NCBI GenBank assembly: GCA_949840855.1
Contig: CATKYP010000019.1
Span: forward strand, 1 to 11,296
Origin: an uncultured Bacilli bacterium
GTDB lineage: Bacteria; Bacillota_I; Bacilli_A; RF39; UBA660
Direction of reading: 5' to 3'
Length of the DNA: 11,296 nucleotides
Made by a program: the position numbers and the translations under genes. Shown here one piece after another: positions 1 to 7,069 of the stretch. The notes under the pieces were generated by a model. The model was given only the letters and a program-made list of their open reading frames with translations. It was not told the DNA's origin and ran no database searches. Position 1 is the stretch's first letter; each line of letters begins with the position of its first letter.

Positions 1-32
1 CAATCTGGAGAAAATATTACTATGGAAATTAA
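1..32. repeat. Left arm of a perfect 32-bp inverted repeat
   Basis: Bases 1-32 are the exact reverse complement of 176-207; pairing stops abruptly at 33/175. The right arm is coding DNA (residues about 651-661 of the appendage protein) while this arm is untranslated, so this arm is the copy. The match runs to the window edge and could continue outside it. The likeliest reading is a fold-back product at a DNA end (amplification or assembly chimera); a genuine hairpin end is the alternative. Confidence 0.9.
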
Positions 33-60
33 AATTTATATAAAAAAATACCCCCAATCT
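33..60. other. Candidate phage genome terminus / protein-primed origin region
   Basis: This is the sequence just inside the 32-bp inverted copy: an AAAA run at 31-34, an A7 run at 42-48, then TACCCCC at 49-55. Protein-primed linear phages start replication at short repeated terminal bases, and phi29 ends begin with AAAGTA followed soon by a C-rich block, so the pattern is reminiscent of such an end. The break of the fold-back near base 27-33 would fit the physical end of the molecule. This is inference; the opposite end of the genome, which should carry the same terminal bases inverted, is not in the window. Confidence 0.35.
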
Positions 61-61
61 A

Positions 62-90
62 TTGACAAATACATAATTATATGTTATATA
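62..90 (+). promoter_or_regulatory. Sigma70/SigA-type promoter reading rightward into the genome
   Basis: TTGACA at 62-67, a 17-base spacer, an extended -10 TG at 82-83 and TATATA at 85-90. Predicted start near base 97. It matches the promoter before the scaffold gene at 21 of 29 positions, with shared TTGACAAAT and ATGTTATA blocks, which argues that it is real. The transcript would be antisense to the appendage gene; no credible plus-strand gene follows. In phi29 the right end carries an early promoter (C2) pointing inward against the late genes, and this may be its counterpart. Confidence 0.55.
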
Positions 91-113
91 CTACAATTTA
101 CATATTTTGTCAA
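85..113 (-). promoter_or_regulatory. Promoter-like sequence reading leftward, sharing its -10 with the opposite promoter
   Basis: On the minus strand TTGACA lies at 113-108, then 17 bases, then TATATA at 90-85. The same self-complementary TATATA serves the plus-strand promoter at 62-90, so the array is symmetric about base 87.5. There is no extended -10 TG on this side, so it may be the weaker partner. Its start would be near base 78 and it points at the presumed genome end. Alternatively, the 8-bp inverted repeat TTGACAAA (62-69) / TTTGTCAA (106-113) is a protein site, or a loose stem ahead of the T7 tract (minus strand of 42-48) that ends the late transcript. Confidence 0.35.
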
Positions 114-126
114 GGGATATTTTATA

Positions 127-2157
127 TTAGATTTGATACCAAATATTATTTATATTTTTAAATGTATAAGCTTGATTAATTTCCATAGTAATATTTTCTC
201 CAGATTGTGTTTTAATAAATTGATTATTATTAATGTTATTACGAGCTTCAGTACTTATAAACGTAATATTTTGACCGTTATAGCCGTATAATATTTCTGT
301 AATAGTAGTAGGTGTAGTATTACTTAAAATCATTGTATCACAACCTAGAAGCAGTAATTTACGTTGAGCTTGTGTGTTATCCGTAATTACATTATAAGGA
401 GTATTATTTTTAATAAGTGAGTTATTAAAATAAGTTAGTGCAGAATAATAAGTTGTAATATCTTTAATATTCATTGCATTATTAGTAAATATAAAGTTTT
501 GAGTATTATTATTATTTAATCTTATAAATGTACCTGGTTGATAACTTTCGTTAGGCATATCTATAATATTATTAGATATAATATTATTATTATTTTGAAT
601 ATCAAATAAGTTAATATAAGTTCTATCATTAATAATATGATTATTAGAAATAATATTATTGCCAGTTAAAAGTAATGGACTTTTAGCTGTATTTGTGTCT
701 CCACAAGAATTAAGAATTGAATTAGTAATAATAGTATTGTTACAAGCGAACCAACGACCTGATAGAGAAGTACCAGCTAAGAACATACAACCATCAAATT
801 TATTATAAAATTTACTAATAGGTTGAGGTAATTTACCTGTTTGAGAATTAATAAAGTAACCAGAATCGTCTGTTTGATCTTTAGCACCTTTTACGAATTG
901 ACAATTTGTAAAAGTATTTTCAATAGCTAGATTACCAATATAAATTCTTTGAACACTACCTAAATTAGGATAATTACCAGTTTCAAACTTACAATCTGTA
1001 AATTGATTATGTCTACCGCTTACTATTTGTAAAGCTGTATTAAAAAACTCAATTTGTAAACCATAAAATTTAGTAGCATTTACATTATCATAATTTCCCG
1101 TAAGCATTAAAGCACAATTATTAACATCTACGTTTGTATCATAAAAACCACATCTAATTAATTTACAATTATAAACCATACTATCATATACATCTTGTAA
1201 ATATAATCCGTGTTTTTTACACGAATGTATATAAACATCGTTAAGATTTATAAATTGACAAGACTTTATTGATATTCCAGTTATATCTTGTAAAGGTGTA
1301 GTTCTATCTTGAATATTTATATTTTCTAATTTAAGATATTTTATCATATCGTCAGTTTGAGAGAGATTAGCAACTTTACCGTCAATATCTATTAAAGATG
1401 TGCCAGCAAAAGAGGAAGCCACTGTAAAATAAGCTTGATTTTCACCTTTAATAGTTTTATTTAAATAAGAATTATTGTCATTTTTTCTAATTGTAATAGT
1501 AGATGAAAGTAAATATTTTCCAGAATTTAATATTAAACAACTAGTATTTTCATTTTTTATTAATTCATTAATAGCAGATTGAACATTTGAAGTATCATCT
1601 GTTACACCGTCACCTACACAGCCAAATTGTTTTATATAAAGGATACCATTTGAAATTAATTCGGCAAATAACCCTGGAGTAGATGTTTGAAGTTGAAAAT
1701 TATTAGAAGGTGTACTCGTAATGTAAAAATTAGCACCACCACCGTCATTAATATTGTGATAACCTAGTGTTTTTACTTTCATATTTTCTTTTAAATTACT
1801 ATCAGCAAGTAAATCAATAGTAGTATTATAAACTTTTTGTTGTTGAGTGTAATTATTTAAAATATTAGATAACTCTCCACTTTCTATCATTTCATCAAGT
1901 TTATTATTAATTTCTTCTTGTACATCTAAGTTATTAAAATAATTATTAACAAAATTTTGAAGTTCTGTAAATTTATTTTGTAATTCTTCTACTACTTCGC
2001 TATTATTGTCTATTGTAGGAATAATAGTGTTTGATAAATAGTCAATAAACCAACATAAACATTCATAATAAGTCATACTTTCTAAATATGACGAGGGTAA
2101 ATTACCAATTGTTATACAAAATTTTTTGAATGGTGGTAATTTTATTATATTATTCAT
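127..2157 (-). CDS. Pre-neck appendage / tail spike with pectate-lyase-like beta-helix (gp12-like)
   Basis: A 676-residue virion protein, probably the trimeric host-binding and cell-surface-degrading appendage attached to the collar, the position held by phi29 gp12. Residues 1-100 form an N-terminal module found in many Firmicute phage fibres, with NLPSSYLESMTYYE near 19-31 and a predicted coiled coil at about 52-100. A linking segment follows with TLGYHNINDGGGANFY at 130-145. GDGVTDDT at 182-189 is the signature of the pectate-lyase-3 (right-handed beta-helix) family. Residues about 190-600 are Asn- and Ile-rich repeats suited to beta-helix turns. A small C-terminal beta domain ends in NIWYQI. 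The start has a good ribosome site (AGGAG, 7 bases before ATG), and the gene is the last of the operon. The cleaved polymer is unknown; teichoic acid or a surface polysaccharide is likely by analogy. No catalytic residues can be assigned by eye. Confidence 0.88.
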   Translation of the reverse strand: MNNIIKLPPFKKFCITIGNLPSSYLESMTYYECLCWFIDYLSNTIIPTIDNNSEVVEELQNKFTELQNFVNNYFNNLDVQEEINNKLDEMIESGELSNILNNYTQQQKVYNTTIDLLADSNLKENMKVKTLGYHNINDGGGANFYITSTPSNNFQLQTSTPGLFAELISNGILYIKQFGCVGDGVTDDTSNVQSAINELIKNENTSCLILNSGKYLLSSTITIRKNDNNSYLNKTIKGENQAYFTVASSFAGTSLIDIDGKVANLSQTDDMIKYLKLENINIQDRTTPLQDITGISIKSCQFINLNDVYIHSCKKHGLYLQDVYDSMVYNCKLIRCGFYDTNVDVNNCALMLTGNYDNVNATKFYGLQIEFFNTALQIVSGRHNQFTDCKFETGNYPNLGSVQRIYIGNLAIENTFTNCQFVKGAKDQTDDSGYFINSQTGKLPQPISKFYNKFDGCMFLAGTSLSGRWFACNNTIITNSILNSCGDTNTAKSPLLLTGNNIISNNHIINDRTYINLFDIQNNNNIISNNIIDMPNESYQPGTFIRLNNNNTQNFIFTNNAMNIKDITTYYSALTYFNNSLIKNNTPYNVITDNTQAQRKLLLLGCDTMILSNTTPTTITEILYGYNGQNITFISTEARNNINNNQFIKTQSGENITMEINQAYTFKNINNIWYQI
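176..207. repeat. Right (coding) arm of the 32-bp inverted repeat
   Basis: Reverse complement of bases 1-32, without a mismatch. It lies inside the last 30 codons of the appendage gene and encodes residues about 651-661 (QSGENITMEIN) on the minus strand, so this is the original copy and bases 1-32 are derived from it. The segment between the arms is 143 bases. Confidence 0.9.
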
Positions 2158-2168
2158 TTTATCACTCC

Positions 2169-2867
2169 TTAATATAAACCCATAAATAAAATATTTAATT
2201 CTTCAATTATTTTTTTATTAATAGGGATAATGTTATCTCTATATTGTTGTATCATTTTTTGACTAGTGGCAGATATTCCGCTATTACCTTTAGTGGTTTT
2301 AGTATAATTTTCGGTAGTATCTTTATTTTCATTTGAACTTGAATTTATTGTTTCATTCGCATTTGTTGTGCTTTCGTTGGCAATAGTAGAGGAAGCATAT
2401 TTACCCTCTAATATTTGATTTTTATTGATTTGGCCTTGAGGAGTATCCGAATTGACTTGTAATCCGTTTCCATTTGCAGAAGAAGTGGAAGTACTATTTC
2501 CTATATTTTTTGAAGTATCATTAATAGTTCTTTTATATTCTTCTGTAAAATCAACATTAATTAAAGGATTATATGTAATAGACGATGAATATATTAAAGG
2601 TATATAAGTTTCCATTATTTCATACATTGTTATTTTAGCATAATGTTTAAATAAAGCAATCGTTTCAAATCCAATTTCTCTCATATAATAATGGTCTACT
2701 ATTTTCTTAGCTAAAATATCTTTATTCCAAATATTTGTTGATGTAATCACTTCTATTTGTTCAGAAGTAAGAAAATCTGTTAAATTATAATCTTTAAACC
2801 AATTTTCTACTTCTTCTCTTTTCATTATATCACATACTTTACGTAATTCCATAGTATATTTACTCAT
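2169..2867 (-). CDS. Lower collar / tail tube protein (gp11-like)
   Basis: A protein of 232 residues, similar in place and pattern to phi29 gp11, which joins the portal to the tail knob and forms the tail tube. Diagnostic stretches include MSKYTMELRKV at the start and the central REIGFETIALFKHY. This is followed by NPLINVDFTEEY and a flexible Ser/Thr/Asn-rich region of about 90 residues containing NSDTPQGQI. The C-terminal segment QYRDNIIPINKKIIEEL is helical. I chose the ATG at 2867. The frame can be extended to a GTG at 2876, but that GTG is one base from AAGGA, whereas the ATG has proper spacing. The gene overlaps the end of the upper collar gene by 8 bases (ATGAGTAA), so translation is probably coupled. 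The assignment rests on remembered family patterns and gene order. Confidence 0.85.
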   Translation of the reverse strand: MSKYTMELRKVCDIMKREEVENWFKDYNLTDFLTSEQIEVITSTNIWNKDILAKKIVDHYYMREIGFETIALFKHYAKITMYEIMETYIPLIYSSSITYNPLINVDFTEEYKRTINDTSKNIGNSTSTSSANGNGLQVNSDTPQGQINKNQILEGKYASSTIANESTTNANETINSSSNENKDTTENYTKTTKGNSGISATSQKMIQQYRDNIIPINKKIIEELNILFMGLY

Positions 2868-3783
2868 TTTTATCACTTCCTTTTGAAATATTAGAAAGTT
2901 CTTGTTTTAATATATTATGTAAGTCACTATTTAATTTTACACTTATTTCTTTATCAGTATCTTTTAGGCCAAACAAGATATTAAATTGTTCACAAGCTTT
3001 TTGTCTAGGTAATAAAAATGACTGCAAATTATAATTTGTAACTTCATTATTTGAATTTGCTTCATCAGATACTAATCGTTCTTTTTTATCGACTAATAGT
3101 GAATTTATACCCATATACATTAAAAACTCGTTCCATATTTCTTTTTTATAATCGGATAATTTATCAGCTACGTACGGAGCTTTAGTATCAATTGCTTTTA
3201 TCATTCCTTCTTGTAATTGATTTTTATCTCCAAAAATGAAAGGTTTATTTCCGTTATATTGTGAATATAAATTTTCCATTAATAATCTTTGTTTTTCATC
3301 AACGATAATCATACAAGGTGTTTTTTGTGCTGTTATATTAACATCAATTGTTCTTTCAGCATTATATAGTCTATATGCAAATAATTCAATACTATTTGCA
3401 GTTGGTATTCTATCATAATTATTCATTACAAGAATGCATTGATTTTTATCTAAATTATTATTTTTAAATCCAAAATAAACATTTTTTACTTTTTGGTATG
3501 AAAAACTAAAACAATTTAATTTTGTTGGTAAATGGTATATATTTAAATCTCCAGTTGAGACACATTGAGTATTAATATATCCATAATCATCATCATAAAG
3601 CAAGGAAGCTTCACCGTTAAAAAATAAACATTCTTCTAAAAATCGTTCATCCATAGAAGAGGGTAAATTATCCCATTTAAACATTGAAAGTGCTATTCTT
3701 TTCATACGATATAAATAGTCATTTAGAGTTTGGTCGTTTAGAAAAGCTGATATTTTAAAATCTAAATTCTTTTTTTTACTCAT
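2860..3783 (-). CDS. Upper collar / head-tail connector (portal) protein (gp10-like)
   Basis: A protein of 307 residues, nearly the same length as phi29 gp10 (309). That protein forms the twelve-part ring at the special capsid vertex through which DNA is packaged and released. Telling stretches are FKWDNLPSSMDERFLE near 35-50, YNAERTIDVNITAQKTP near 140-156, and the following IIVDEKQRLLMENLY, typical of this family. A helical region near 190-230 fits the channel-lining helices. The C-terminal third, with LLPRQKACEQFNILFG, is charged and helical. The start has AAAGGA 6 bases before ATG. The gene sits between tail knob and lower collar as in phi29, 11 bases after the former and overlapping the latter. 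The assignment rests on remembered motifs and synteny; I could not run an alignment. Confidence 0.88.
   Translation of the reverse strand: MSKKKNLDFKISAFLNDQTLNDYLYRMKRIALSMFKWDNLPSSMDERFLEECLFFNGEASLLYDDDYGYINTQCVSTGDLNIYHLPTKLNCFSFSYQKVKNVYFGFKNNNLDKNQCILVMNNYDRIPTANSIELFAYRLYNAERTIDVNITAQKTPCMIIVDEKQRLLMENLYSQYNGNKPFIFGDKNQLQEGMIKAIDTKAPYVADKLSDYKKEIWNEFLMYMGINSLLVDKKERLVSDEANSNNEVTNYNLQSFLLPRQKACEQFNILFGLKDTDKEISVKLNSDLHNILKQELSNISKGSDKNE
2877..2882 (-). promoter_or_regulatory. Ribosome binding site that decides the lower collar start
   Basis: AAGGAA on the minus strand. It lies about 10 bases before the ATG at 2867 but directly against the in-frame GTG at 2876, so it supports the ATG. 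It sits inside the last codons of the upper collar gene. Confidence 0.7.
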
Positions 3784-3794
3784 TTTTTTCCTTT

Positions 3795-5312
3795 CTATAC
3801 ATTATTATTTGACACATTATAATTTAAAAAATTATTAGGATTATGCCATAATGTAATACCATTATTAAACAAATTTTTTATTTCTTGTAAGTCACTTTGA
3901 GGAATATTTCCTGTTATATTTATATCAATTGTTTTAATGTAATTCCAGTTTTCTCTAGTATTTAGATTAGGTATTTTATATGTATTAACTTTATAACCAA
4001 ATACATTAAAATAATTATCTATGAGGTTTGCATATTCACTTTTAATACTCATTAAATAAAAATGAAATGTATTTTCAAGATTAGCAGTAGTAACATCACC
4101 ACAATTGGTGTTTCCGTGAGATTGAGGTGGGACAAGAGAAGCTTGATATACTTTATTTACTTCATTAGTAACAGCAGTTAGTCCGTGAGCGACTCCAGAG
4201 TAATTTTTTGTAGCAAGTGAACCTAATGTAACACCTACATCAGTTGCAATATTAATTCCTGTGTTAACCCCATTTTGTGTTAACCAATTAGTATAACTAT
4301 CTGTAAGCCAGTTTAATTGTGGAAATTTACCTAAAACAATTGATTCATCGTATGGAGTAGGGGTATTTTTATAATAAATAGGATACATTTTAATTGAGCA
4401 ACCAGGAGTGAGACAACAATCAACTTGAAATCTTAATTTTCCAGAAGAAGTTCTTGTAAATAATTCTTGATGATAAATAGCATTAGTACCATTTGAATTA
4501 GAAGAAAGTATGTAGCAATATGGATATGTTAATAATTTATTATTTTTAGGGGTATACCCGTCCAGTGTAGATATTCCGTCAATAGATAATTGATATTCTT
4601 TAGGCTGAGTAGATTTTGTAATAACTCCTCCCTGATTTTTACATAAAATTGTAGGAGCCATAAATAAAGCATTTATTCCGTCTTGTTTTTTATTTTTTAC
4701 CATATTATCGATATTTGTTAACATATCTTGAAAATTATAAGTATAATATGCACTACCGCTAAAAATACCATTATAATACCCGCCATAATATTCTACTAAG
4801 TCACTAGGTACTACAGTAGAAGACATTACGAGTGAAATAGATAAAAGGTTATTATCTTTAATATGATTATTAATAATATATTCTCCGAGATTTAAATCTT
4901 CAGGAATTGTATTTTTTCCTATTGTATCATCAATAACGTGTTCTCTTGAAACAAAACTTTTTTTAAACATTAAATTAAATTGCCAAGTTTGATATACATC
5001 TGTAGAAATTGAAATAGATGTCATACTATCCGAAATATATTCCATATTAGTAATAAATGCATAAAACCATTTATTATTATAATTACTGTTTTGATACATA
5101 CAATAATTATAATCTAATAATGTATCGATGTGAGCAGGATATCTAATAGTACTATCTTTTCTTTGATATGAAATATTATCAATTTCTAATTTTGGCAGTG
5201 AATTAAAGTAATTATATTGTGTTTGATTATTAGTAAAAGTTAATTGATTTAAGTTATCTAAAGCAAGTGGACATTTTAATAATTTTAAATTTGTATTAGG
5301 TGTAATTGCCAT
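3795..5312 (-). CDS. Tail knob / distal tail protein (gp9-like)
   Basis: A protein of 505 residues corresponding to phi29 gp9 (599 residues), the hexameric knob at the tail tip that opens a channel through the host membrane. The N-terminal part has typical knob-barrel patterns, such as DSTIRYPAHIDTLLDYNYC at about 53-71 and SISISTDVYQTWQFNL near 99-114. The central insert at about 343-405 (TGINIATDVGVTLGSL onward, with SQSH-like QSHGNT) is weakly hydrophobic and glycine-rich, and fits the membrane-penetrating loop known in gp9. The conserved C-terminal block includes NVFGYKVNTYKIPNLNTREN near 436-455 and the final strand TGNIPQSDLQEIKNLF. The protein is about 90 residues shorter than phi29 gp9. 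The start has AAAGG about 10 bases upstream, just after a hairpin that follows the capsid gene. Confidence 0.87.
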   Translation of the reverse strand: MAITPNTNLKLLKCPLALDNLNQLTFTNNQTQYNYFNSLPKLEIDNISYQRKDSTIRYPAHIDTLLDYNYCMYQNSNYNNKWFYAFITNMEYISDSMTSISISTDVYQTWQFNLMFKKSFVSREHVIDDTIGKNTIPEDLNLGEYIINNHIKDNNLLSISLVMSSTVVPSDLVEYYGGYYNGIFSGSAYYTYNFQDMLTNIDNMVKNKKQDGINALFMAPTILCKNQGGVITKSTQPKEYQLSIDGISTLDGYTPKNNKLLTYPYCYILSSNSNGTNAIYHQELFTRTSSGKLRFQVDCCLTPGCSIKMYPIYYKNTPTPYDESIVLGKFPQLNWLTDSYTNWLTQNGVNTGINIATDVGVTLGSLATKNYSGVAHGLTAVTNEVNKVYQASLVPPQSHGNTNCGDVTTANLENTFHFYLMSIKSEYANLIDNYFNVFGYKVNTYKIPNLNTRENWNYIKTIDINITGNIPQSDLQEIKNLFNNGITLWHNPNNFLNYNVSNNNV

Positions 5313-5331
5313 TTTATTAATTCCTTTCTAA

Positions 5332-5359
5332 AATAAGATGAATATAAATTCATCTTATT
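5332..5359 (-). terminator. Hairpin directly after the major capsid gene (possible partial terminator or RNA-stability stem)
   Basis: AATAAGATGAA (5332-5342) and TTCATCTTATT (5349-5359) are perfect complements around a 6-base loop. On the minus-strand RNA this 11-bp stem includes part of the capsid stop codon and fills most of the 45-base gap before the tail knob gene. It has only two G-C pairs and no strong U-tract (UUAG follows), so full termination is unlikely. A role in lowering read-through or protecting the 3' end of capsid mRNA is plausible, because capsid protein is needed in excess over tail proteins. Confidence 0.5.
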
Positions 5360-6761
5360 AATTATTATTTTCATTATCTAAGTTATTATTTTCATTATCT
5401 ATGTTATTTTTTTTTCTTGTTTTTCTTACATTATATGAAGCAACAGCAGTAACAGTTATTTCCATTGTTGTAGAGACATTACCCGCTTTAGCTGTTAAAG
5501 TAGTTGTACCCTCAGTTAACCCGTCAATAATAATATGTTTATTATTAGTATTATCAAGTGTAATACTAGCTACATTTGTATCACTTAACTCATATGTAAT
5601 TGTTGGAGTATTTGCATTTGCTGGAGTTGTTGTAATTTCTATACCTTCTCTATCTCCTTCCTCGATTGAAATTGCTGGAGTATTATAACTAAGACCAGTA
5701 ATAGTAACTTGAGGTAAAGCAGTAGCAAATACAATAGCATTTGCAAAATATGAATATTGATACATTTTTGTTAAATTAAGATAATATTGCCACGTCCTGT
5801 TATTGGCATTATAAAATTCATCAAGATACATATCTTGTCTTTTAATTCTAAACCAACTTTTATCAGCTATAATTCCTAAAATATTAGAACCGTCATAATT
5901 AAGAGTACCGTCATCATTATAGACATTAAAATTATCTACAGTAAGAATTCGTCCTAATAAGTCAGTTTTAGAAATGTTAAACGCGTCGGCTAATACATTA
6001 ACATCAGTATATGCTCTAACATCATTTCTAATTATCATTACAATATCTTCAGGATTACTCCAAGTAGTAATAGGTCTACCTTCCCCACCAATTAATTTCC
6101 AAGAATTATATTGAGTACTTGGACTTTGAAAATTTAAATAAGCAAGTCGTGCTTGTTCAATAAATTGTTTAGCAGTTTGTTCTGTAGTTGGAGCTTGTAC
6201 TTCTATAATATTAACATTATTACCACGATATGCACCAGCTACTAAATATTTAGTAAATTGATATTCATCAATATAAGCACCATTATATAAAGAATTAGAT
6301 AATTGATCTATAAAACTATCTAAATTTTCCCAACTTGTAAAAGCTTGTTTTAATTTATGTCTAGCTACAGTTACAGGGTATTGTAAATCAAGATTAACTG
6401 TATTATATTGTACTTTTACATCAGCTTCATATTTTTGTAAAAGTCCAGCAAAATCTTCTACATTATATTGACGACCTTTAGCAGGATTAACATATATATC
6501 TTGACCAGCATATCCTAAAGGAATTCTATCTCCTTCTAGTATTTGTAAAGGGTTATTAAAATATTTGATTTCAAATTGTGTATATACAATTCTATTAACT
6601 AATGCTTTCATAAACTCATTAGCGACCTCAGGAACTTCTAAAATAGGAGTTCCAAAAGTCGTTATATTTGTGTCATCTGTAATAATTGGTATGTATTGAT
6701 GATAAATTTCGCTTGATAATTCTCTTATTCTATTAAGTGAATTTTTTAAACCTTCATTCAT
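5358..6761 (-). CDS. Major capsid protein with C-terminal BIG2 Ig-like domain (gp8-like)
   Basis: A protein of 467 residues, close to phi29 gp8 (448), which likewise combines a HK97-type shell fold with a BIG2 domain exposed on the capsid. Residues 1-350 should form the shell; RNDVRAYTDVNVLADAFNIS near 245-264 and MYLDEFYNANNRTWQYYLNL near 311-330 are the recognisable capsid patterns. Residues about 352-440 are BIG2-like: a SYNTPAISIEEGDREGI opening, TPANANTPTITYELSD in the middle, and INGL-type turn DGLTEGTTTLTAKAG. Beyond the domain is a basic patch (RKTRKKN) and a repeated Asn/Glu tail at 453-467. The ATG overlaps the scaffold stop as ATGA, and GGGAG lies 9 bases upstream. No separate head-fibre gene (gp8.5-like) follows it. 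Confidence 0.9.
   Translation of the reverse strand: MNEGLKNSLNRIRELSSEIYHQYIPIITDDTNITTFGTPILEVPEVANEFMKALVNRIVYTQFEIKYFNNPLQILEGDRIPLGYAGQDIYVNPAKGRQYNVEDFAGLLQKYEADVKVQYNTVNLDLQYPVTVARHKLKQAFTSWENLDSFIDQLSNSLYNGAYIDEYQFTKYLVAGAYRGNNVNIIEVQAPTTEQTAKQFIEQARLAYLNFQSPSTQYNSWKLIGGEGRPITTWSNPEDIVMIIRNDVRAYTDVNVLADAFNISKTDLLGRILTVDNFNVYNDDGTLNYDGSNILGIIADKSWFRIKRQDMYLDEFYNANNRTWQYYLNLTKMYQYSYFANAIVFATALPQVTITGLSYNTPAISIEEGDREGIEITTTPANANTPTITYELSDTNVASITLDNTNNKHIIIDGLTEGTTTLTAKAGNVSTTMEITVTAVASYNVRKTRKKNNIDNENNNLDNENNN
5362..5401. repeat. 21-bp tandem duplication in the C-terminal tail of the capsid gene
   Basis: The 19 bases at 5362-5380 recur exactly at 5383-5401, giving a period of 21 bases, or seven codons. 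Translated on the minus strand this gives IDNENNN followed by LDNENNN, the last 14 residues of the major capsid protein. Confidence 0.85.
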
Positions 6762-7069
6762 TTTCTAAATCTCCCTTTCTCATCGAATGCGTCTTTAAAT
6801 TTAAAATTATTTTCGCTTTCATTTTTCTTTTCTTCTTTTTTTTCAAAACCCATAGGTATACTTTGCAGTAATGAACCGTTTGCTTCAATTAATCTTTCTT
6901 TTTCTTTCTGGAGTTTTTCAATATTTTGACTGTTTTGATTAATACTTTCTAACACCTTATTATTTTCTATAACTAAGGACGCAATATCATCACTAATTAA
7001 CGCATAATTTTCAGTTCCTAGTTTTTCTTCAAAAGAAGAAGTTAAACTGTTAATAAAATCTTCTTCCAA
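6758..7069 (-). CDS. Capsid scaffold protein (gp7-like)
   Basis: A protein of 103 residues, the size of phi29 gp7 (98), an internal scaffold that guides prohead assembly and leaves before DNA packaging. Residues about 35-70 form a heptad-like coiled coil, with LQKEKERLIEANGSLLQSI near 54-72. This resembles the matching segment of gp7. The C-terminal third is charged, with a Lys/Glu run and a basic end (EKGRFRK) that could contact the shell. The start is TTG, about 10 bases after AAAGGAG; an in-frame TGA upstream excludes a longer form. An out-of-frame ATG at 7079 gives only nine codons. Removing one A from the run at 7070-7073 would put that ATG in frame, so check this spot for an indel. The gene ends in a 4-base overlap with the capsid gene. 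Confidence 0.83.
   Translation of the reverse strand: MEEDFINSLTSSFEEKLGTENYALISDDIASLVIENNKVLESINQNSQNIEKLQKEKERLIEANGSLLQSIPMGFEKKEEKKNESENNFKFKDAFDEKGRFRK

Noticed and set aside
131..160. Small hairpin ATTTG/CAAAT followed by a T-rich run on the plus strand
   Set aside because: The 5-bp AT-rich stem is too weak to call as a terminator for the rightward RNA, and it lies in coding DNA.
22..291. Plus-strand reading frame of 89 residues at the left edge
   Set aside because: Its start codon lies in the inverted-repeat copy, upstream of the rightward promoter start, with no ribosome site, and most of it is antisense to the appendage gene.
898..903. Other TTGACA boxes on the plus strand (898, 1255 and 3809)
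   Set aside because: None has a good -10 at 16-18 bases and all are antisense within genes, so they are taken as chance.
2868..2876. GTG start adding three residues to the lower collar protein
   Set aside because: The ribosome site is only one base from the GTG, while the ATG at 2867 has normal spacing.
3236..3418. Plus-strand frame of 60 residues
   Set aside because: Entirely antisense to the well-supported upper collar gene, with no promoter or ribosome site.
5401..5688. Plus-strand hydrophobic frame of 95 residues
   Set aside because: It is the antisense shadow of the BIG2 part of the capsid gene; the Val/Ile richness comes from reverse reading of Asn/Thr codons.
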